Source: Terrimonas pollutisoli (lineage in GTDB: Bacteria > Bacteroidota > Bacteroidia > Chitinophagales > Chitinophagaceae). From it: 64,000 nucleotides of DNA. Position numbers and translations under genes: made by a program. The stretch spans positions 186,001 to 250,000 of the forward strand of contig NZ_JARKNA010000003.1 of NCBI RefSeq assembly GCF_029360765.1, given 5' to 3'. Below are positions 1 through 8,003 of this stretch, one piece after another. The notes beneath the pieces are model-generated. The model searched no databases. It worked only from the letters and a program-made list of their open reading frames with translations, and was not told the origin of the DNA. Position 1 is the first letter of the stretch. The number at the start of each line of letters is the position of its first letter.

Positions 1-2
1 TT

Positions 3-506
3 TCACAAACAGGCGGCGCTGCAGGAATGGGGCTTGCATTGGTGGCGGGTGTGGGGCATGAGAAGCTGACAAATATTTCGGGCCTGCGACCTTATATCAA
101 AGAGGAAAATATTTACTGTGTTGGCAACCGGGAATATGATGATGAATATGTAGCCTTATCTGTAAACAGTGGGATGCGATATATTGATTTGGCCGGCATA
201 CGCAGTGAAGGAATTAAAAATATTGTGAACGATTTTTTGAAAATGATCCATGACAAAAAGCTGGATGGTTTCTGGATACATTTTGATGTGGATGCATTGA
301 ATGACGAAATAATGCCTTGTGTTGATTCCCGGACGGAAGATGGACTTTGGTACAATGAATTAAAAGAAATGCTGAAACCTTTAATTCAATCCCCGCAGCT
401 TACAGGCATGGAGATCACTATTCTCGATCCCACTCTCGACAGGGATGAAAAATATATCCCGCAGTTCACAAAAGAAATTTTGGAAGTTTTGCACAGCGCA
501 AAGTAA
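3..506 (+). CDS. Arginase/agmatinase-family hydrolase, 5' part outside window
   Basis: C-terminal part of a ureohydrolase-family enzyme (binuclear manganese hydrolases acting on arginine, agmatine or formimidoylglutamate). The frame is open to the window edge, so the start is missing. The first visible residues form the GGAAGMGLAL segment typical of the family; HFDVDALND (about 60 residues later) is the DxD metal-binding motif, and MEITILDPTLD matches the following conserved Glu-containing segment. Which substrate it uses cannot be told from the fragment. Stop codon TAA at 504-506. Confidence 0.85.
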   Translation, partial: SQTGGAAGMGLALVAGVGHEKLTNISGLRPYIKEENIYCVGNREYDDEYVALSVNSGMRYIDLAGIRSEGIKNIVNDFLKMIHDKKLDGFWIHFDVDALNDEIMPCVDSRTEDGLWYNELKEMLKPLIQSPQLTGMEITILDPTLDRDEKYIPQFTKEILEVLHSAK

Positions 507-723
507 TACGCTTAGTATTTCACCTGTATATAGTTTATTGTTTTCTAGTCAGCTGCCTGCGTGTCGGCACACAGATAGTCCCGCCGCAGCAAGGCCCCGT
601 CTGATATAATGAAAATTTAATCATATACGTTTTCATGTTTGGTACCAGGTTTGCGGAATTTTATTTCCTCTTCCTCCAAGATCGCAGAAGCAATCCTAAT
701 TTATTAATCTAAACTTGAAACAA

Positions 724-1191
724 ATGAGTAAGAAAAATTTTTGCCCGGAGGGTTATCATTCCGTAACGCCCGGCCTTACCATTAAAGGCGCAGATGCGGC
801 GATAGACTGGTACAAAAATATTTTTGGCGCCAAAGAAAAAATGCGGTTGGAAAATCCTGATAAAACAATTGGCCATGCTGAGGTGGTCATTGGAGATTCA
901 ATGATCATGCTGGCAGAAGAAAATCCTGCCTATAATAAAAGCCCACAATCAACAAATGGGAACTCCGTCAACCTGTATATTTATGTGGCAGACGTAGATG
1001 CGACAATTAATAAAGCATTGGCTAACCGGGCCAAGCTGATTATGGAGTCTATGGATATGTTTTATGGCGACCGGGTTGGCCGCATTGAAGATCCATTTGG
1101 ATATGACTGGACAGTGGCTACGCATGTAAAGGATGTTTCCGATGAGGAAATCCGCCAGGGCATGAAAGAAATGGCGGAACAACACGCCTGA
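724..1191 (+). CDS. VOC family protein (PhnB/glyoxalase-like)
   Basis: About 155 residues of the vicinal-oxygen-chelate fold, closest in style to PhnB-type proteins. The opening (YHSVTPGLTIKGADAAIDWYKNIFGA) and the end (DRVGRIEDPFGYDWTVATHV) are the two halves typical of this group, where the late Glu-Asp-Pro-Phe-Gly segment closes the metal-site barrel. The frame extends to a TTG at 715, but ATG 724 is the likelier start. Substrate unknown. Its stop abuts the stop of the convergent phosphoesterase gene with no gap. Confidence 0.85.
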   Translation: MSKKNFCPEGYHSVTPGLTIKGADAAIDWYKNIFGAKEKMRLENPDKTIGHAEVVIGDSMIMLAEENPAYNKSPQSTNGNSVNLYIYVADVDATINKALANRAKLIMESMDMFYGDRVGRIEDPFGYDWTVATHVKDVSDEEIRQGMKEMAEQHA

Positions 1192-1686
1192 TCATCTTTT
1201 TCCTAATTCAATCACTTCACAATTTTTTATGTCAGAACCGTCAATCGCAAAGCGAATGATGGTTCTGATTTTATGCCAGCCCTGGTTGCCCGCAGCACCG
1301 GGGTTCATATGCAGGCATTGTAATTTTTCATCGTACATAACTTTTAAAATATGCGAATGGCCCGAAATAAAAAGCCGGGGATGATGTTCAAGCATCAGTG
1401 GTTTGACGCGGCTGTTATAGTGAGGCGGATAGCCGCCAATATGGGTCATAAACACTTTTACTTCCTCGCAGGTAAAAATGAGATTCTCGGGGTACACACT
1501 GCTGACAGACAAATCATCAATATTTCCATACACAGCTTTTAAAGGTTTGAAAGCGGCCAGTTTTTCTGCCAGGGCTATCGTTCCAAAATCGCCGGCATGC
1601 CATATTTCATCACATGGTTCAAAATGTTTAAAAACTGCTTCATCTAAATAGCTATGTGTATCCGCCATTAATCCTATCCTTGTCAT
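1192..1686 (-). CDS. YfcE-type metallophosphoesterase
   Basis: 164-residue calcineurin-like phosphoesterase. Visible motifs in order: ADTH (residues 8-11), GD (32-33), GN (54-55), MTHIGG and SGHSH near residue 110, which together make the dimetal site. This compact single-domain form belongs to the YfcE/MJ0936 group of small cytosolic phosphodiesterases whose physiological substrate is usually unknown. Start ATG at 1684-1686. It is transcribed convergently to the VOC gene and ends one base from it. Confidence 0.9.
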   Translation of the reverse strand: MTRIGLMADTHSYLDEAVFKHFEPCDEIWHAGDFGTIALAEKLAAFKPLKAVYGNIDDLSVSSVYPENLIFTCEEVKVFMTHIGGYPPHYNSRVKPLMLEHHPRLFISGHSHILKVMYDEKLQCLHMNPGAAGNQGWHKIRTIIRFAIDGSDIKNCEVIELGKR

Positions 1687-1837
1687 CTGGCGAATTTAAT
1701 AGTAATTTTGATCATGCCATTTCACCGAAACTTTACGTATTATATCGACAAAAGGAAGTGGAAATATATTTTTCTGCTGGCTACACTCGAATTGTCCCGA
1801 AATTAATTGTTGAATAGCGGTGTTGCAGTACAAGAGG

Positions 1838-1851
1838 CCGCCAACTGGCGG
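1838..1851. repeat. CCGCCA-AC-TGGCGG palindrome
   Basis: Perfect 6-bp inverted repeat with a 2-bp centre upstream of homogentisate dioxygenase. A near-identical GC-rich palindrome occurs at 14280-14297, which suggests a small dispersed repeat family rather than a gene-specific site. Confidence 0.55.
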
Positions 1852-1918
1852 AACCGCGGTTGATAAAAGTATTGTAGCCGGTTACATCATTCTTAAATCT
1901 TCAAATTACCGATTGACT

Positions 1919-3076
1919 ATGCCTCATTATTATAAACTTGGGAACATTCCACATAAACGCCATACCCAATTCAAAAAACAAAACGGCGATTTATATTCTG
2001 AACAGTTGTTTTCAACGGAAGGATTTTCCAATGACTATTCTTTGTTATATCATTACCATCCGCCCACACAGATCATTAAAACGGAGCCGCAAATCAGCGT
2101 TGCACCCACTATCGCCGAGGAAAAAATGTTGAAGCATCGCAGCTTCGAAGGATTTAATATTAAACCGGCAAAAGATTTTTTGGAAAGTCGTGTCCCGGTA
2201 TTGGTCAACAATGATTGTCATATTGTATTGGCGGCGCCGGAGGAAAGCATGAAGGACTATTTCTATAAAAACACCGATGCGGATGAGATGATCTTTGTTC
2301 ACGAAGGAAAAGGTGTGTTGCGAACCATGTATGGGGAACTGCCTTTTGATTATGGCGATTACCTGGTAATACCACGGGGTACTATCTATCAAATTGAGTT
2401 CAGCAATTCTCACAACCGTCTTTTTATCGTAGAATCATTTAGTCCTATCCGCTATCCTAAAAAATATATGAGCAAGTATGGTCAGCTGCTGGAGCACTCG
2501 CCTTATTGCGAACGGGATATCAGGCCACCGCAAAATCTTCCCAGCTTTGATCAAAAAGGAGATTTTTTGATCAGGGCAAAAAAGAAGGGGATGTTGTATG
2601 GATTACATTACGGCACACATCCGTTTGATGTCATTGGTTGGGACGGCTGCTGCTATCCATTCGCCTTTTCCATTCATGACTTTGAACCCATCACCGGCAG
2701 AGTGCACCAGCCGCCACCGGTGCACCAGACTTTTGAGGCCAACAATTTTGTAGTGTGTTCATTTTGTCCGCGATTGTTTGACTATCACCCACAGGCTATT
2801 CCTGCTCCGTATAACCATAGTAATATTGACAGCGATGAAGTACTGTACTATGTCGACGGCGATTTCATGAGCCGCAAAAATGTAACAAGGGGGATGATCA
2901 CGTTGCATCCTGCAGGCATCCCGCATGGACCACACCCCGGTGCAGTTCAGAAAAGCATCGGAGCCAAGGAAACAAAAGAGCTGGCGGTAATGGTTGATAC
3001 CTTTCATCCATTGATGCTGACAAAAGAAGCCCTGGAGATTGAGAACAAGGATTATGTTATGAGCTGGGCTGAATAG
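1919..3076 (+). CDS. hmgA: Homogentisate 1,2-dioxygenase
   Basis: Ring-cleaving non-haem iron dioxygenase of tyrosine/phenylalanine catabolism, converting homogentisate to maleylacetoacetate. 385 residues from ATG 1919 (an in-frame extension upstream starts only with TTG and is unlike the family). The cupin-type C-terminal half contains the conserved stretch YGTHPFDVIGWDGCCYP and the iron-ligand region HSNIDSDEVLYYVDGDF followed by HPAGIPHGPHPG, which supplies His/Glu/His ligands. It stands alone here, with no neighbouring maleylacetoacetate isomerase or fumarylacetoacetase. Confidence 0.95.
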   Translation: MPHYYKLGNIPHKRHTQFKKQNGDLYSEQLFSTEGFSNDYSLLYHYHPPTQIIKTEPQISVAPTIAEEKMLKHRSFEGFNIKPAKDFLESRVPVLVNNDCHIVLAAPEESMKDYFYKNTDADEMIFVHEGKGVLRTMYGELPFDYGDYLVIPRGTIYQIEFSNSHNRLFIVESFSPIRYPKKYMSKYGQLLEHSPYCERDIRPPQNLPSFDQKGDFLIRAKKKGMLYGLHYGTHPFDVIGWDGCCYPFAFSIHDFEPITGRVHQPPPVHQTFEANNFVVCSFCPRLFDYHPQAIPAPYNHSNIDSDEVLYYVDGDFMSRKNVTRGMITLHPAGIPHGPHPGAVQKSIGAKETKELAVMVDTFHPLMLTKEALEIENKDYVMSWAE

Positions 3077-3080
3077 AAAA

Positions 3081-3114
3081 GCCATGAGCTTGGAGCGGTG
3101 AGCTGCGGGCTTAG
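3081..3114. repeat. Heptamer array (GCnnnGA type)
   Basis: About four to five tandem 7-bp units beginning GC and mostly ending GA (GCCATGA, GCTTGGA, GCGGTGA, GCTGCGG) directly behind the hmgA stop. The same heptamer family appears at 6144, 12401 and 13175. Confidence 0.7.
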
Positions 3115-3148
3115 AACAGACATTTTTTTGAAATAAAGATAGATTTAT

Positions 3149-3172
3149 AAAGGCCTGCAAATGCAGGCCTTT
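3149..3172 (+). terminator. Hairpin behind hmgA
   Basis: Perfect 10-bp stem AAAGGCCTGC / GCAGGCCTTT with an AAAT loop. There is only a short T run after it, so it may terminate hmgA transcription weakly or act as an mRNA-stabilising hairpin. Confidence 0.6.
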
Positions 3173-3226
3173 GGTATAGTAAAAACCGCCATTCGCCGGC
3201 CAAAATCAGCAATTCATAAAAAAATA

Positions 3227-3275
3227 ATTGGATCGGGTGAGAATTTGTTTTTACATTTGTTAACTATTTGGTTAA
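3227..3275 (+). promoter_or_regulatory. tetR promoter with operator O1
   Basis: A consensus Bacteroidota -7 element TACATTTG (3252-3259) lies 21 bp behind ATTG (3227-3230), a 3/4 match to the -33 TTTG. Immediately after it is the palindrome TTAACTATTTGGTTAA (3260-3275), five bases before the regulator's ATG. The palindrome covers the expected transcription start, so repressor bound there should block its own gene. The same 16-bp layout recurs at 3915-3930. Confidence 0.8.
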
Positions 3276-3280
3276 ATAAT

Positions 3281-3898
3281 ATGGTTAAAAAAGAAAAGGA
3301 CAAGACCACAGAGGAAAAAATACTGGCGGCAGCTAAAAAGGTATTTGTGAGTAAGGGAATGGCTGGTGCCAGGATGCAGGATATTGCTGATGAAGCGGGT
3401 ATTAATAAGGCGCTACTTCATTATTATTTCCGCAACAAGGAGAAGCTATTTGAAGTGATCTTTATGGAAGCAGCCAGTAAATTGTTTCCCAGGATCAATG
3501 AAGTATTTACTTCGGACCTGCCGCTGTTTGAAAAGATTGAAAGTTTTTGTTCGGAATATATTACTGTTGTTTCTGAAAACCCTTACCTGCCTTTGTTTGT
3601 ATTGAACGAGATAAACCAGAACCCTGAGTATTTTTTGCAAAAAGTATGGTCTGGGCAAAGTAAACCCCAACCGGAAAAATTTCTGCAGCAAATCGAACGG
3701 GAAGTAAAGAAGGGAACGATAAAAAAGATAAGCCCGGTGAGTTTATTAATGAACCTTGTTTCGCTGACCATCTTTCCTTTTGTGGCAAAACCTATGTTTC
3801 AAAAAAACCTGGGATTGGATGAGTTGCAGTTCAGGTCGATCATGGAACAGCGTAAAAAGGAGATACCCAAATTTATCATAGACAGTATTCGAAAATAA
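3281..3898 (+). CDS. TetR/AcrR family repressor of the efflux operon
   Basis: 205 residues from ATG 3281; the longer in-frame extension would run through the promoter and operator. The N-terminal helix-turn-helix is clear (EEKILAAAKKVFVSKG, then MQDIADEAGINKALLHYYF, residues about 11-50); the rest is a helical ligand domain. It is followed after 24 bp by tolC and the exporter genes, the arrangement of CecR (YbiH) and ybhGFSR in enterobacteria. Two matching palindromes, before its own ATG and at the tolC start, indicate autoregulation and operon repression. The inducer is unknown. Confidence 0.9.
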   Translation: MVKKEKDKTTEEKILAAAKKVFVSKGMAGARMQDIADEAGINKALLHYYFRNKEKLFEVIFMEAASKLFPRINEVFTSDLPLFEKIESFCSEYITVVSENPYLPLFVLNEINQNPEYFLQKVWSGQSKPQPEKFLQQIEREVKKGTIKKISPVSLLMNLVSLTIFPFVAKPMFQKNLGLDELQFRSIMEQRKKEIPKFIIDSIRK

Positions 3899-3914
3899 TT
3901 TTTTTGATCTAAAA

Positions 3915-3930
3915 TTAACCAAATGGTTAA
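3915..3930. promoter_or_regulatory. Operator O2 overlapping the tolC start codon
   Basis: Perfect inverted repeat TTAACC-AAAT-GGTTAA; the ATG of the downstream gene (3923-3925) lies inside it. It shares 5-bp TTAAC/GTTAA arms and the GGTTAA half with O1 at 3260-3275, so both are probable TetR sites. Confidence 0.8.
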
Positions 3931-5197
3931 CTTGAAAAAAGGGCTGATTATTTTAGTTTTTCTTCCCAGTGTGTTGTGGGCCCAGGTAAACAAACTAACA
4001 CTGGAAGATGCTTACCGCGAGGCACAAGCGAATTATCCCGTCATTAAGCAAAAGGACCTGGTAAGACAAACAGCTGAGTTGAATATCAGTAATCTTTCCA
4101 AAGGGAATTTGCCGCAACTATCATTTAATGGACAGGCCAGTTATCAATCCGATGTAACCAACGTGAATGTGCCGCTTCCCGGTGTCAAGATTCCTACACC
4201 GCAAAAGGATCAATATAAGATTACAGCTGATATCAGCCAGGTGCTGTTTGACGGCGGAGTGATAAAAGAGCAAAAAGTGGTGCAGCAATTAAATGCCGGC
4301 GTAGAAGAACAAAAAGTGGAAGTGGAGTTGTATAAGTTGAAAGAACGGATCAACCAGATCTACCTCGGCATTTTGTATCTCGATGAACAGTTGAAACAGC
4401 TTGACCTGGTAAAGCAGGATATCCAGATCGGCATTAAACGGGTAGAAGCACAGGTAAACAATGGGGTGGCCTTTAAGTCGAACCTGAATGTATTGAAAGC
4501 AGAGTTGTTGAAAACCAATCAACGTGTTATTGAGATAAAAGCTTCCCGCAAGGGTTACGTAGAGACATTAGGATTGTTTCTTAACCAGGCGCTCGATGAA
4601 AATATTGTGCTGGAAAAGCCAGCAGAACAAAAATTTTCCGCGTTAAATAATACGATCCAGCGACCCGAACTAGAATTGTACAATAACGAGATTAAATTAT
4701 ATGAACAACAGAATAGAGTTATCCAGTCGAAAAATCTTCCCAAGGCCAGTTTGTTCTTCCAGGGTGGTTATGGCCGGCCGGGTTTGAATATGCTCGATAA
4801 TCAGTTTGACCTTTTTTATATCGGCGGGGTAAAATTGAACTGGCCGGTCAGCAATTTGTATACGAAGAAAAAAGAGAAGCAACTGGTAAAAGTGAACCAG
4901 CAGATCGTGGACACCAAAAAAGAAACCTTCCTTTTAAATACCAATACCCAGTTAAAACAACAGCAGTCGGAGATTGAAAAACTGGAACAGCTGATCACAA
5001 CGGATAAAGAGATCATCGACATAAGAGCCAGTGTGAAAGATGCGACGAGAGCACAGTTGGAAAATGGCGTGACAACAGCCAATGATTACCTGCGTGAAAT
5101 AAATGCCGAGGACCAGGCGAGACAGGCTTTGATCACCCATGAACTGCAATTACTTCAAGCAACTATTAATTATAAAACCATTTCCGGAAATCAATAA
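3923..5197 (+). CDS. TolC-family outer-membrane efflux protein
   Basis: 424 residues. A signal peptide (hydrophobic core then LWAQ) is followed by the TolC opening LTLEDAYREAQANYPVIKQ and long heptad-rich helices; the second repeat holds PELELYNNEIKLYEQQNRVIQSKNLPK. It should trimerise as an outer-membrane duct for the adaptor and ABC pump encoded next to it. ATG 3923 sits inside operator O2; a TTG nine bases downstream is a possible alternative start that would leave the signal peptide intact. The gap to the adaptor gene is 7 bp. Confidence 0.9.
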   Translation: MVNLKKGLIILVFLPSVLWAQVNKLTLEDAYREAQANYPVIKQKDLVRQTAELNISNLSKGNLPQLSFNGQASYQSDVTNVNVPLPGVKIPTPQKDQYKITADISQVLFDGGVIKEQKVVQQLNAGVEEQKVEVELYKLKERINQIYLGILYLDEQLKQLDLVKQDIQIGIKRVEAQVNNGVAFKSNLNVLKAELLKTNQRVIEIKASRKGYVETLGLFLNQALDENIVLEKPAEQKFSALNNTIQRPELELYNNEIKLYEQQNRVIQSKNLPKASLFFQGGYGRPGLNMLDNQFDLFYIGGVKLNWPVSNLYTKKKEKQLVKVNQQIVDTKKETFLLNTNTQLKQQQSEIEKLEQLITTDKEIIDIRASVKDATRAQLENGVTTANDYLREINAEDQARQALITHELQLLQATINYKTISGNQ

Positions 5198-5204
5198 ATC
5201 ATTT

Positions 5205-6143
5205 ATGCATAGAAAAATTTTTATACTGCCACTCGTTCTTTTTTCACTGGCAGCTTGTAACAACAATAATCATGAATTTGATGCGATGGGCACATTTGAA
5301 ACCGATGAGGTGATCGTATCGTCCGAACTGGGTGGAAAGATCCTGTCGTTTACGATCGATGAAGGCGATACGGTGAGTAAAGACAAGATAGTAGGAGTGA
5401 TTGATGCAGAAAATACAAAGCTCCAAAAAGAACAGGTAGAAGAAAGCATCAGGTCGCTGGGCCAAAAGACTTCCGATGTGTCGCCACAGGTAAAGCTGCT
5501 GGAGGATCAACTGGCCGTGCAACAGGCAAGGCTTGCCAATCTACAGCATGAAAAAACAAGAACGGAAAACCTTCTCAGGCAGGATGCCGCTACCGGCAAG
5601 CAACTGGATGATATCAACTTCCAAATCGAATCGGTGATGAGGGAAATGTCGGTAACTAAACAACAGATCAATGTGCAGCGCAATAATATTTCTACGCAAA
5701 ATAGAAGCATACTAAGCGAAGAGAAACCGCTGGAAAAAAGGGTGGCGCAATTGGATGACCAATTGAAGAAGGCAAATATTGTGAACCCTGTGGCTGGTAC
5801 CGTTACAACAAAGTATGTAGAGGAAGGCGAGATCACTTCTCCCGGTAAAGCTTTATATAAGATCGGTGACCTGTCAACAATGACACTGCGGGCATATATA
5901 ACCGGTGTTCAGTTATCCAAGGTCAAATTGGGACAGCAGGTGAAAGTATTGGTAGATGACGGGGCTGAGAAGTATAAAGAATTGACTGGGACAGTCACCT
6001 GGATAGCTGATAAAGCTGAATTCACACCAAAAACTATCCAGACAAAAGATGAGCGGGCCAATCTTGTATATGCGATAAAAGTAAAAGTGAAGAATGATGG
6101 CTACCTGAAGATCGGCATGTATGGGGAAGTGAAATTGAATTAA
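5205..6143 (+). CDS. HlyD-family periplasmic adaptor lipoprotein (YbhG-like)
   Basis: 312 residues from ATG 5205. A lipoprotein signal ends in the lipobox LAAC (Cys near residue 18). The order is typical of membrane-fusion proteins: a first biotinyl-lipoyl half (GGKILSFTIDEGDTVSKDKIVGVID), a long coiled-coil hairpin (about residues 70-190), the second lipoyl half (NPVAGTVTTKYVEEGEITSPGKALYKIGD) and a beta-barrel. It bridges the inner-membrane ABC pump to TolC. An in-frame upstream extension overlaps tolC and lacks the signal peptide at its start, so it was not chosen. Confidence 0.9.
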   Translation: MHRKIFILPLVLFSLAACNNNNHEFDAMGTFETDEVIVSSELGGKILSFTIDEGDTVSKDKIVGVIDAENTKLQKEQVEESIRSLGQKTSDVSPQVKLLEDQLAVQQARLANLQHEKTRTENLLRQDAATGKQLDDINFQIESVMREMSVTKQQINVQRNNISTQNRSILSEEKPLEKRVAQLDDQLKKANIVNPVAGTVTTKYVEEGEITSPGKALYKIGDLSTMTLRAYITGVQLSKVKLGQQVKVLVDDGAEKYKELTGTVTWIADKAEFTPKTIQTKDERANLVYAIKVKVKNDGYLKIGMYGEVKLN

Positions 6144-6165
6144 GCTGCGAGCGATGAGCTAGGGC
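6144..6165. repeat. Short heptamer array
   Basis: Three GC-starting heptamers (GCTGCGA, GCGATGA, GCTAGGG) immediately after the adaptor stop, the same family as at 3081, 12401 and 13175. Confidence 0.55.
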
Positions 6166-6189
6166 AATACTAATCGTTAAAAGAAGTTT

Positions 6190-7122
6190 ATGGAAGCAGT
6201 CATTGCAGATAACATTGTCAAATTTTACGGCACTAAAAAGGCCGTTGTGCAGGCATTGCAGGGAATCAGCTTTAGCGTGGACAAGGGCGAGTTGTTTGGT
6301 ATCATTGGTCCGGATGGAGCAGGCAAGACATCTCTCTTCCGTATTCTTATAACGCTGTTGTTGCCCGATGGTGGAAGTGCGAAAGTGGATGGCTTTGATG
6401 TCGTAAAAGATTTCAAAGAGATCCGGAAAAGAGTAGGCTATATGCCGGGCAAATTTTCGCTGTACCAGGATCTGACCGTTGCTGAAAACCTGGAATTTTT
6501 CGCCACGATTTTTAATACCAGCATTGAAGAAAATTATGAGTTGATCAAAGATATCTATGTACAGATTGAACCTTTTAAAGATCGCCGTGCCGGCAAATTA
6601 TCAGGAGGAATGAAACAAAAGCTGGCTTTAAGCTGTGCATTGATACACCGGCCTTCTGTTTTGTTTTTGGATGAGCCCACCACAGGCGTGGATGCGGTAT
6701 CCCGAAAAGAATTTTGGGAGATGTTGAAAAAATTAAAAGAGCAAGGCATCACCATTTTGGTTTCCACCCCTTATATGGATGAAGCCAGTCTTTGTGACCG
6801 GGTAATGTTGATGCAGGAAGGAAAAATGTTGTCCATGAATACGCCGGAAGCTGTCATTGCGGAATTTGGCAAACCCCTGTGGGCAGCCCGTTCGGCGAAT
6901 ATGCTTGAGCTTTTAAACGAGTTAAAGCGATTCGAAGATGCTGAAGACAGTTATCCTTTTGGTGAATATCATCATGTGGTGTTAAAAAATGGTTTTAATG
7001 AAGAGCAGCTCAGGAATTACCTGCTGGCAAATAATAAAGATGTTGAATTAAAACCGGTGCAGCCAAATATCGAAGATTGTTTCATGGCTTTAATGAGGCC
7101 CCCATCCCCTAAAGGGGAGTAA
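6190..7122 (+). CDS. ABC transporter ATPase 1 (YbhF N-half type)
   Basis: 310 residues. Walker A GPDGAGKTS (Asp in place of the usual Asn, as in YbhF N-halves), signature LSGGMKQKLAL, Walker B VLFLDEPTTGVD and an H-loop region where STPYMDEA replaces the usual TTH. After the nucleotide-binding domain (about 1-230) comes a C-terminal extension. The last residues, PPSPKGE, are encoded by a dispersed repeat (7098-7120) that also supplies the context of the stop codon, so the natural C-terminus appears to have been rewritten by repeat insertion. Confidence 0.9.
   Translation: MEAVIADNIVKFYGTKKAVVQALQGISFSVDKGELFGIIGPDGAGKTSLFRILITLLLPDGGSAKVDGFDVVKDFKEIRKRVGYMPGKFSLYQDLTVAENLEFFATIFNTSIEENYELIKDIYVQIEPFKDRRAGKLSGGMKQKLALSCALIHRPSVLFLDEPTTGVDAVSRKEFWEMLKKLKEQGITILVSTPYMDEASLCDRVMLMQEGKMLSMNTPEAVIAEFGKPLWAARSANMLELLNELKRFEDAEDSYPFGEYHHVVLKNGFNEEQLRNYLLANNKDVELKPVQPNIEDCFMALMRPPSPKGE
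7098..7120 (+). repeat. CCCCTAAAGGGG repeat, copy A
   Basis: A 23-bp element with core CCCCTAAAGGGG at the end of ATPase 1. It is the exact reverse complement of copy B (7223-7245), so A and B form a 23-bp perfect inverted pair around about 100 bp. Confidence 0.85.
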
Positions 7123-7188
7123 TGCCCATTTTTAAGAGGGAATAGGCGTCATGATTTAAAATTGATAATATTTAAAATATGTCTGTCA

Positions 7189-7980
7189 ATGATAAATGAT
7201 CAAATCAACGGGAGTGTTCAAAACTCCCCTTTAGGGGATGGGGGCAACGTGATTATAGCAGACCATTTGACCAAACGGTTTGGCGACTTCACCGCTGTCA
7301 GTGAAATATCGTTTGAAGTAAGCAAAGGTGAGATTTTCGGTTTTTTAGGAGCAAACGGTGCCGGTAAAACAACAGCGATGCGCATGCTTTGTGGTCTTTC
7401 AATTCCGACTTCCGGCAAAGCTTCCGTTGCCGGGTTTGATGTATTCAGGCAAACTGAGTCTATCAAAAAAAACATCGGCTACATGAGTCAAAAGTTCTCC
7501 TTGTATGAAGATTTGACCGTGAAAGAAAATATGCGATTCTATGGTGGCATCTATGGAAAGTCCGATGCCTTTATAAAAGATAAAACTACGGCTATCATTG
7601 ACGAACTGCATTTGCAAAAAGAGGCCAACAAACTGGTTAAATCATTGCCGCTTGGCTGGAAACAAAAGCTGGCGTTTTCCGTAGCCATTTTTCATGAACC
7701 TCAAATTGTTTTTTTGGATGAGCCAACGGGCGGCGTTGACCCGGTAACGAGGAGAGAGTTTTGGAACATGATCTATAAAGCGGCGGCCGATGGCATTACC
7801 GTTTTTGTTACGACGCATTATATGGACGAAGCGGAATATTGCAACCGGGTAAGCATCATGGTGGATGGTAAAATAGAAGCCCTGGACACGCCGGCAGGTT
7901 TGAAGCAATCATTTGGAGCCAGTTCAATGGATGATGTATTCCTGATGCTGGCCCGGAAAGCGACAAGAATGGCGGATTAG
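7189..7980 (+). CDS. ABC transporter ATPase 2 (YbhF C-half type)
   Basis: 263 residues from ATG 7189. Walker A GANGAGKTTAMRML, Walker B IVFLDEPTGGVD, H-loop TTHYMDEA. The signature motif is KSLPLGWKQKLAFS instead of LSGGQ, a feature of YbhF C-halves, so the two ATPases probably form a heterodimer with unequal sites. Residues about 11-20 (SVQNSPLGDGG) are encoded by repeat copy B; family homology begins at IIADHLTKRFGDF, so a GTG at 7249 is an alternative start. No N-terminal extension of this kind is expected from the family. Confidence 0.9.
   Translation: MINDQINGSVQNSPLGDGGNVIIADHLTKRFGDFTAVSEISFEVSKGEIFGFLGANGAGKTTAMRMLCGLSIPTSGKASVAGFDVFRQTESIKKNIGYMSQKFSLYEDLTVKENMRFYGGIYGKSDAFIKDKTTAIIDELHLQKEANKLVKSLPLGWKQKLAFSVAIFHEPQIVFLDEPTGGVDPVTRREFWNMIYKAAADGITVFVTTHYMDEAEYCNRVSIMVDGKIEALDTPAGLKQSFGASSMDDVFLMLARKATRMAD
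7223..7245 (+). repeat. CCCCTTTAGGGG repeat, copy B
   Basis: Exact reverse complement of copy A, located inside the 5' end of the second ATPase gene where it is translated as part of an N-terminal extension. Confidence 0.85.
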
Positions 7981-8003
7981 TTTGCTTCAGTAAAAATTAA
8001 TAT

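Noticed and set aside
1820..1918. N-terminal extension of homogentisate dioxygenase from TTG 1820
   Set aside because: Covers a dispersed palindrome, no family homology, weak start codon; ATG 1919 fits the family.
3161..3280. N-terminal extension of the TetR protein
   Set aside because: Would translate the promoter and operator, and family homology begins after ATG 3281.
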